Below, piece after piece: positions 59,301 through 64,000 of a stretch of DNA of 64,000 bases. This DNA is from Parelaphostrongylus tenuis (Eukaryota; Nematoda; Chromadorea; Rhabditida; Metastrongylidae). The notes under the pieces are model-generated. The model made no database searches and was not told the origin of the DNA. It saw only the letters and a program-made list of their open reading frames with translations. The position numbers and the translations under genes were made by a program. Positions within the stretch are counted from its first letter, which is position 1, and the number at the start of each line of letters is the position of its first letter. The stretch lies in assembly GCA_019055375.1 (NCBI GenBank), contig JAHQIW010000873.1, positions 62,001 through 126,000 on the forward strand. The letters run 5' to 3'.

Positions 59301-62300
59301 TTGCTTATGTCGAAGTCCGGTGGAAATTTCTGGATGGGAGGCTTCAGCTGTAAGCTATCATCCATCCATGATGAGGAAGTGAATTTTGCAAAAAAAGCAA
59401 TCTGTGTAGCACGAGACTTGAATGCGGATATAAATATTTCTACTGTACATCTTATCAATCGCAATTAGCATCTCATAAATACCGATATTCTGTGCTCATG
59501 GGATTAATGTTTTCTAATAAAATTATGTCAAAGCGTTACAGTTGTCCTATAAATAATTCACAACGCTCGTCATGTCTATCAAAATATATCGATTATTATC
59601 ACGTAGCTACCAGTTTCCGAGAAATTACTAAAACTTCTAATACAGGCACGTCTTGAGGTCACAAGTGGACTTGGGCTTATTTGGTGGATGCTTGCAACCA
59701 CGCGTTGAAAATCAACAGCGTTTAGGTGATTTGTGATCATCGAACTTTAGGGACCACTTCATCCTATTTTCAGAAAAAAGAGAGAGAAGATCCTGAAAAA
59801 TCTGATGAATATGAAACGAAAATTAGCCAAGGTTGTCAAAAAACACTTCTTACAAATTCATGAGAATATTCTGGAGCAATGCGAGATCAATGAGAGCAGG
59901 TTTTCAAACATATTACAAAAGAGTATATGGGAAAAATTTCTAAATAATTAACCATCATTTCAAATTTCGTTATTTAAGTAGTATGCGCAGATTGTAAGCA
60001 ATCGTTGAGCTGAAATTTTTTTGATCGACAAATGTTCGGTTAGAGCGACTCTTCAGCCATGGTATAATTCTGGCGGAAGACTTAGAAAGCCCGCTTCCCA
60101 TATTCGAGGAAGTCGCCAAAACCTCTCCTACCTCTAAACGACTTTGGTTTTTAGTAAATTACTCCGCCGTTCCTTCAACGGCCTGGAAAACCCATGCAGA
60201 CGAAACCAATCCAGTGTATGAAGTTCACATTTTTGAACTGCTTCCGAAATGTCTAGGCATAAGACATTTAGGAAGCAGTGATCATTCCATTTCAGACTGC
60301 CGGTAATTGTACTCATACTCCAGCTGAGATTAGATCTCGACAGTAATCAAGGAAAGGCGTTTCCGTCTGACATGAAACACTTCCGATAGAGAACAATTTT
60401 TAGTTGCGATATGCTGACCTATCAATCATCACAATTCTCAAAATATGACCGAAACGCGAACCATCAGCTTGGTTTCGATCTCGCAATTACATTTTTTGTG
60501 GACTCACGCGCTACCAGTACACCACCAAGGCTTCTGCTTTGCATTTCTGTTAACATTGTTGTAACCTTGTCAGTTCTATCATCAATCAACGTCAACGGAA
60601 ACGATCTAGGTGACGCATATCGCCTTGAATCCAGTTTGCCTGATGCTGTAGTCGAAATCGGTGTGTTTCATTTTCAATTACTGCCTATTTCTGGTAAACC
60701 TCAAATCAACCTTCTTGAAAGGTGATTGCTGCTTGCACTGCTAAGATCAAAATATAGCTGGAAGAAGGGCAAAATTAGGGTCTTTGAGTATAGTAGTTAG
60801 CAAGTGAGTTACCACAGCAGTCATGAATCGATACCCATTTTAGGCTTCAAATTTAGCTTGTCTTAGTGTTCTTGTGGTTTCATTTCATTACACCCTGCCA
60901 ATAGCCATTAATTAAAAAGTCAAAATAGTGCCATCTCAGTTTCTGCTCTTGCAAATAAAAGTGTTCAGTAGCGAACAAGTCACCCGAGGAGGAAGAAGTT
61001 ACCTGAGGAAGTTTATTTGAAATCTTATAAATTTTCCCACTCTCCGTCAATGACGTTCTTCTCTATTGGATAACTTGGAAAACAGTAATAAACTGTACAA
61101 TTATAAATCTTACAGCTACATCTTGTGAAAAAAATCTTGCTGTGTGACATTTTAAACATGTTATGCTGCTTATCTGGTAGCTATGTAATGCTCATATATT
61201 CAATCTGAAACGTCGCACCAACTGAATTGGTACGCTCAAAGAAAAAAATGTTTATTACGTTATTTAAATGTTGGGTAATATGCTATCCCGGAAGCAATTC
61301 GAAATCTTGCCATAGCCCAGACAAAGGGAGTGCTTTTGACCACACAGTGGGCAAGTCTTCAGCAACATTAGTCTCAAAAAATACCGGATCACGAGGAGGG
61401 CGAAACGATCGTAGTAGCAATTAAACAAAACGATTTGAAAGCTAGATTCGCAGATGCTTTCTAAAGCTAAATTTTGATCAAAACAACGTGTGATGAAAAT
61501 TTGGCTGGATGATAGTATATTGGTCAAACTCAACTAGTTGAGTAATATGAAGGTGATATGAATGACAAGGCCACTGCAAGAGAAGATCCCTGTGAAGAAA
61601 GTCGATGAAGAACACAGAATTGAGCGTGTTGGTTCATTTTCCTCAAGAGGAAATGTCTATTCTTCTTGCACGTAAGGGGTTTAGCTACACACTGCACAAG
61701 TAACGCTACAGAAGTTAAACAAATCAGTCAACAAACACTGCCTTCTCAAGTACACTATCAGAGTTCTTGCCATCGATTATCACTTTTGCGAGAGTTCTAT
61801 TGCAATTGCAGAAAAAAACGCCACTTTTCTGCTAGCGGCGAAAAGTGAGGAAACGATCCCTTTTCGCTGAACAAGAAATTTTCATAGAAGTGTTAGTGAT
61901 CATTCGAAAGTTGGATCTCTGGCTACTGCGCTACGTAGCGTTTTTTGAGAAACCTTTTTATAACCCTTTTTATGAAGAAAACATCTGTGGTTCATAGACT
62001 CCTGTTTATTGCAGAACAACACTCTTCCCTCAAATAAGTACTAAACACTGTACAGCGTAAGTTTGGACAATTCAAAGTCGTGCTCATATTCGGGAAAGAC
62101 GGTTTCACTTCGGTGCAGCAGGGAAAATAAGATCGAGTTTCACATATGCAGGCACATCTGCTTGCCGGCAAGTGTGTGAGCTGGGTGTCTGTTGGCCGTA
62201 GTTTCGATACGGAGTTCCGGTCTATCGATCTATCGATCGCACTGGCGCGACTCACGTGTGGAGTTAAATTCTTACTTTGTGATTCAGGATTTTTTCTGTG

Positions 62301-64000
62301 CATTGAAAGAAACTCCAGATAAAGCGTCTAATACTACAAAATTTCCTCTACATGTTCGTAATATTTTGTGCTTCCAGCGAAGTAATAGTGAAAGCGAGCG
62401 GACGGTATAAAACGTAATTTTCTTCTGAATACTACAACGTTATAAAAGGTGTTTTCGAAAAAGAAGAACGTAGTAGAGTAGCCAGAGACTTAAGCTTTCG
62501 AATGGTCACTAACACTCTTTTGAGAAGTTCTTATCCAGTGAATGTTTCTTCATTTATTGTCGTCTGACAGAAAAGTACCCAAAAAACCTTTTATAAAGCT
62601 TCCTCCATTTGAATTCAGATTGTTTCGACAAAGAAAGGTATAGATTTGAACGGCTGATGAGAAAGAGCTTTGTAAGCTTAACTACAGCATATCAAAACTC
62701 GTTCATAACTCACAATTACTTTTCACTCAGTCTAACAATTGATACTTGGGTTAGCGGGCATATTTGAACAGATCTGTATAGCCTAAAAATCTTTCTTAAT
62801 ATCTCATAATGTAGTTGTTGTATAAGCTACATATAAGTCTTAATGTATTTGAAATATGGGGCATGCATCTGCTGCAACGTTTTCATTATCTAGGTAATCC
62901 AAAACATCGCACTACTGGAAGAAATTATGAACACTCCAATACAATCCGCAGTGTAGTGGTAGACCCATCTCCGCGATAAGGGTGAAATTTTTCCTTAGCA
63001 CTCAACATTTTCGTGTGACATTATACCTCTGACAAAGCAGTAAGATGATCACTTATAAAGATTACATATAATCAATAGATGCCAGCTTATCGGGGTTTAA
63101 CGTCGATTTGTATTTACCCGACCAAGCTCTTTTGGTTGGTTGCTGACAGCTGCGGCAGTTCAAAACGAAGGAGCGGTAGCACCTCCATGGTGTAGTGGTA
63201 AGATGCACCCCCGCTTAGAGTGAAGCTCGGGGCCAACTCCCATTTTAAATCGAAACTTTTGCTTGTCACTCAACATACTTAGATGAATGATGACCTTTAC
63301 TTTCGACTGCTGACCTTTATGACCTTTACTAGATGGTCTTTACTTCGACTCCTAGACTATGATGATCTGATAACGTGCTTTGAGCATTTATGATGTCTGA
63401 TATGGCATTTACACAGTACTAGACAGCTGTTTCGCCTCTACAGGTTCATCACTAGCACGATGCCTTTCGGTTCAGCCAATCCCTTGCAGAAGAATATCCC
63501 TTAGCTATGAAGAATTCGACGCCGAACTATTTATTAAGTGATCGCATGTCGAGTGACAAAACCCCCAACACTGCAGTGACCACAGACGGGCTCTTTTGAC
63601 TGATAGAATGAATGAAACCTTTACAAGTAGGGATATAATCCCCTTGCAAGGGCTCTATTCAACCGAAAGGAACCGTGCGAAACAGCTGTTTAGTAGTGTA
63701 TAAGTGCCATACCAAACTTCATAAAAGGCTCAGAACATGTTATCAAGTTATCAGATTATTCTTAGATGAGTAATTGCGACATTATACCACTGCTAAAGCA
63801 GTGAATAAAAAATTGTGCAGCCTACATAACGTTGTATATTTCAAAAATTGATGTCAGCTATCCTAGTAGAGGTTTAAAATGCTTGGAACGTTCATAGTTA
63901 AATACCAAATCGTGAGCAACATACTCCGCAAATCCAAAAGCATTAAAAAGTGGCAAGATGGCGATTATCGTGCCGGCTATCCACGAGAAGGCAATTAGAA
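52806..64000 (-). CDS. Adenosine-receptor-like GPCR (TM4 to C-terminus; 5' end outside window)
   Basis: A class A G-protein-coupled receptor at the plasma membrane. Exons in transcript order: 63906-64000 (partial; TM4, [20 protein letters not shown]), a possible missing ECL2 exon, 58488-58656 (ECL2/TM5: [35 protein letters not shown]), 57875-57978 (ICL3/TM6: [17 protein letters not shown]), 52977-53125 (TM7: [35 protein letters not shown]) and 52806-52925 (helix 8 and C-tail: [12 protein letters not shown]... to stop). The CQF-KVI-YR-VY run before TM5, the INC--YFWPDF loop and VLSH-N---NPMIYAY are adenosine-receptor hallmarks, with NPxxY intact. Phases join from TM5 on once one extra base in the TM7 exon is ignored. 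The intron between the TM4 exon and TM5 needs phase 2 but the TM4 donor at 63904 is phase 0, so one exon is probably unseen. Introns up to 5 kb hold mobile elements. Confidence 0.8.
52990..52993 (-). other. Single-base frameshift after [10 protein letters not shown] in the receptor
   Basis: On the minus strand GGTATGGCCTAATTTCAGAAGG gives a stop directly after GMA. Removing one C gives GMANFRR followed by GTAAGT, and the next exon continues AFREFF, which is a normal helix 8. Exon length (149) is one more than phase requires. Either a homopolymer consensus error or a true truncation that removes helix 8. Confidence 0.7.
53290..53646 (-). pseudogene. Mariner-like transposase N-terminal fragment (receptor TM7 intron)
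   Basis: Starts at ATG 53646 ([15 protein letters not shown]). After an in-frame stop it reads [14 protein letters not shown], then [20 protein letters not shown] and [20 protein letters not shown]. The N-terminal HTH, a W-RQ-KFDLE block and the RSGRP linker are all present, but two or more stops break it and no catalytic core follows. A third distinct mariner lineage in this window. Confidence 0.8.
53665..53706 (+). repeat. TA/TATA microsatellite
   Basis: Short (TA)n tract with ATG/CAT interruptions in the receptor intron, just upstream of the mariner fragment's start. Confidence 0.85.
54500..54705 (+). mobile_element. tRNA-headed SINE, family A, copy 2
   Basis: Head GTCGTGGCCGAGTGGTTGTG with GCGCGGGGCTGATTCTCAAC (Ser/Leu-type tRNA). 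Body GTCGACAACGTACGC, then CGAGATTGCAAGGAGACGTG. Tail GTTGAATGCTAGAATTACTG. Collinear with 26243-26455. Lies in a receptor intron, antisense to the gene. Confidence 0.75.
54830..54970 (+). repeat. AT-rich microsatellite, TATT/ATA to (TA)n
   Basis: Imperfect ATTTATTCATTTAT-type repeats grade into a pure (TA)n run at about 54930-54970. It ends exactly where a transposon-end-like sequence (CTGGGTATTTCAAAAAGTTC) begins. Confidence 0.85.
54971..56110 (+). pseudogene. Decayed Tc1/mariner-superfamily transposon
   Basis: The left end CTGGGTATTTCAAAAAGTTC resembles nematode mariner/maT terminal repeats and follows a TA tract. Broken coding pieces follow in order: [11 protein letters not shown] region, [19 protein letters not shown] at about 55385-55440 (end of the second HTH), [18 protein letters not shown] at about 55700-55750, and [20 protein letters not shown] at about 55920-55980 (third catalytic Asp motif PDLNPxDY). 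Several frameshifts and stops make it inactive. A right terminal repeat was not found. Confidence 0.78.
56310..56357 (+). repeat. (TA)n microsatellite
   Basis: About 46 bases of TA repeat preceded by AAATAAATATACA. Confidence 0.95.
56688..57563 (+). mobile_element. MITE-like inverted-repeat element, copy 5 (receptor intron), best-defined ends
   Basis: Left end TA-AGGAGGGATCAAAAG; right end CGTTCCCTCCT-TA, so the termini are inverted (AGGAGGGA) and flanked by a TA target-site duplication, as in Tc1/mariner elements. The arms continue inward with ACCTCATTCG, ATGCTAGTAATCATTCAAAA on the left and their reverse complement at 57480-57545. Interior blocks CAATAAGATCGAGTTTT (about 57130), AAACTCCAGATAAAACG (about 57285) and GCTTTTCGGCTTCCAGC are shared with copies 1 and 6. 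No transposase. Confidence 0.78.
58845..59057 (-). mobile_element. tRNA-headed SINE, family A, copy 3
   Basis: Minus strand: head GGGCCGTGGCCGAGTGGTTG ending about 59057, body CGGCAGTCAACAGCAAACAC, CCTATGGAACG and TTGAGATTGCAAAGAGATGC, tail AACTGAATTTAGAAGCAGAG. Best head of the three copies. In the receptor intron, in the same orientation as the gene. Confidence 0.75.
59060..61840. other. Receptor intron stretch, no gene recognised
   Basis: A 104-codon plus-strand frame at 60411-60725 has no recognisable motif. Otherwise only short frames. I found no further receptor exon here, though the predicted missing ECL2 exon would lie between 58657 and 63905. Confidence 0.4.
61850..62565 (+). mobile_element. 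MITE-like inverted-repeat element, copy 6 (receptor intron)
   Basis: Left arm: TTCGCTGAACAAGAAATTTT, then AAGTGTTAGTGATCATTCGA and CTCTGGCTACTGCGCTACGT. Right arm: GAGTAGCCAGAGACTTAAGC, then TTTCGAATGGTCACTAACAC and GAAGTTCTTATCCAGTGAAT, the reverse complement. Interior: GCAGGGAAAATAAGATCGAG (62118), AAACTCCAGATAAAGCG (62310) and CTTCCAGCGAAGTAATAGTG. Collinear with copy 1. Confidence 0.72.
62945..63020 (+). repeat. tRNA-like repeat, family C, copy 1
   Basis: ATCCGCAGTGTAGTGGTAGA (tRNA D-arm-like) is followed after about 60 bases by CACTCAACAT. Collinear with 63185-63280, so a small SINE-like family. Confidence 0.45.
63185..63280 (+). repeat. tRNA-like repeat, family C, copy 2
   Basis: CTCCATGGTGTAGTGGTAAG resembles the 5' half of a Gly/Glu-type tRNA. 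A weak B-box (GGGGCCAACTCCC) and then GTCACTCAACATACTTAGAT follow, as in copy 1. Confidence 0.5.
63365..63768. repeat. Fold-back element with about 130-base inverted arms
   Basis: The left arm (63366-63500) reads ATGATCTGATAACGTGCTTT, ATGGCATTTACACAGTACTA, GACAGCTGTTTCGC, GCCTTTCGGTT and AATCCCTTGCAG. The right arm (63630-63768) carries the reverse complement: CCCCTTGCAAGGG, AACCGAAAGGAACC, GCGAAACAGCTGTTTAGTAG, GTGCCATACC, and TATCAGATTATTC. The spacer is about 130 bases. A hairpin-forming element in the receptor intron next to the TM4 exon. Confidence 0.75.

Noticed and set aside
60411..60725. 104-codon ORF as an extra gene or receptor exon
   Set aside because: Wrong strand for the receptor, no motif, and length expected by chance in 64 kb.

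Overview
This window looks like nuclear DNA of a nematode, most likely a strongylid (clade V parasite). The reasons are AT-rich sequence, exons with canonical GT..AG introns, a body-wall muscle myosin matching C. elegans UNC-54 almost residue for residue, RTE-type retrotransposon pieces of the kind common in strongylid genomes, and several mariner/Tc1 relics. I see no prokaryotic genes, rRNA or CRISPR array. The species call is inference.

Four protein-coding genes can be supported. (1) Positions 1-5486, plus strand: the last seven exons of EMC1, the large lumenal subunit of the ER membrane protein complex. (2) Positions 6290-14486, minus strand: a complete 13-exon UNC-54-type myosin heavy chain gene (about 1965 codons). 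(3) Positions 27213-40309, minus strand: a second, tandem muscle myosin heavy chain gene (17 exons, about 1934 codons) with a more diverged rod and almost no non-helical tailpiece. (4) Positions 52806-64000, minus strand, running off the right edge: the 3' half of an adenosine-receptor-like GPCR (TM4 to the C-tail). EMC1 and the unc-54-like gene converge, with about 800 bases between their stop codons.

The remaining sequence is introns and intergenic DNA (two spacers of about 12.5 kb) filled with decayed mobile elements. These comprise at least six copies of a 0.6-0.95 kb inverted-terminal-repeat element (MITE-like), two tRNA-headed SINE families plus scattered tRNA-like pieces, four unrelated mariner/Tc1 transposase fragments, two head-to-head RTE retrotransposon remnants, fold-back elements and TA or GT microsatellites. 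Most insertions lie in introns of EMC1, myosin gene 2 and the receptor.

The two myosin genes share seven consecutive motor-domain intron positions and retain near-identical DNA blocks in the motor exons, including traces inside one intron. Their rods and tails have diverged, which fits tandem duplication with gene conversion of the motor part. Three conserved exons (one per myosin gene, one in the receptor) each carry a single extra base in a short homopolymer. This looks more like residual consensus error than loss of three genes. I found no convincing new biological system. The most interesting items are the myosin tandem pair, a possible 30-nt rod micro-exon, the MITE family and the shared SINE structure. 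Exon coordinates were counted by hand and may be off by one base in places.
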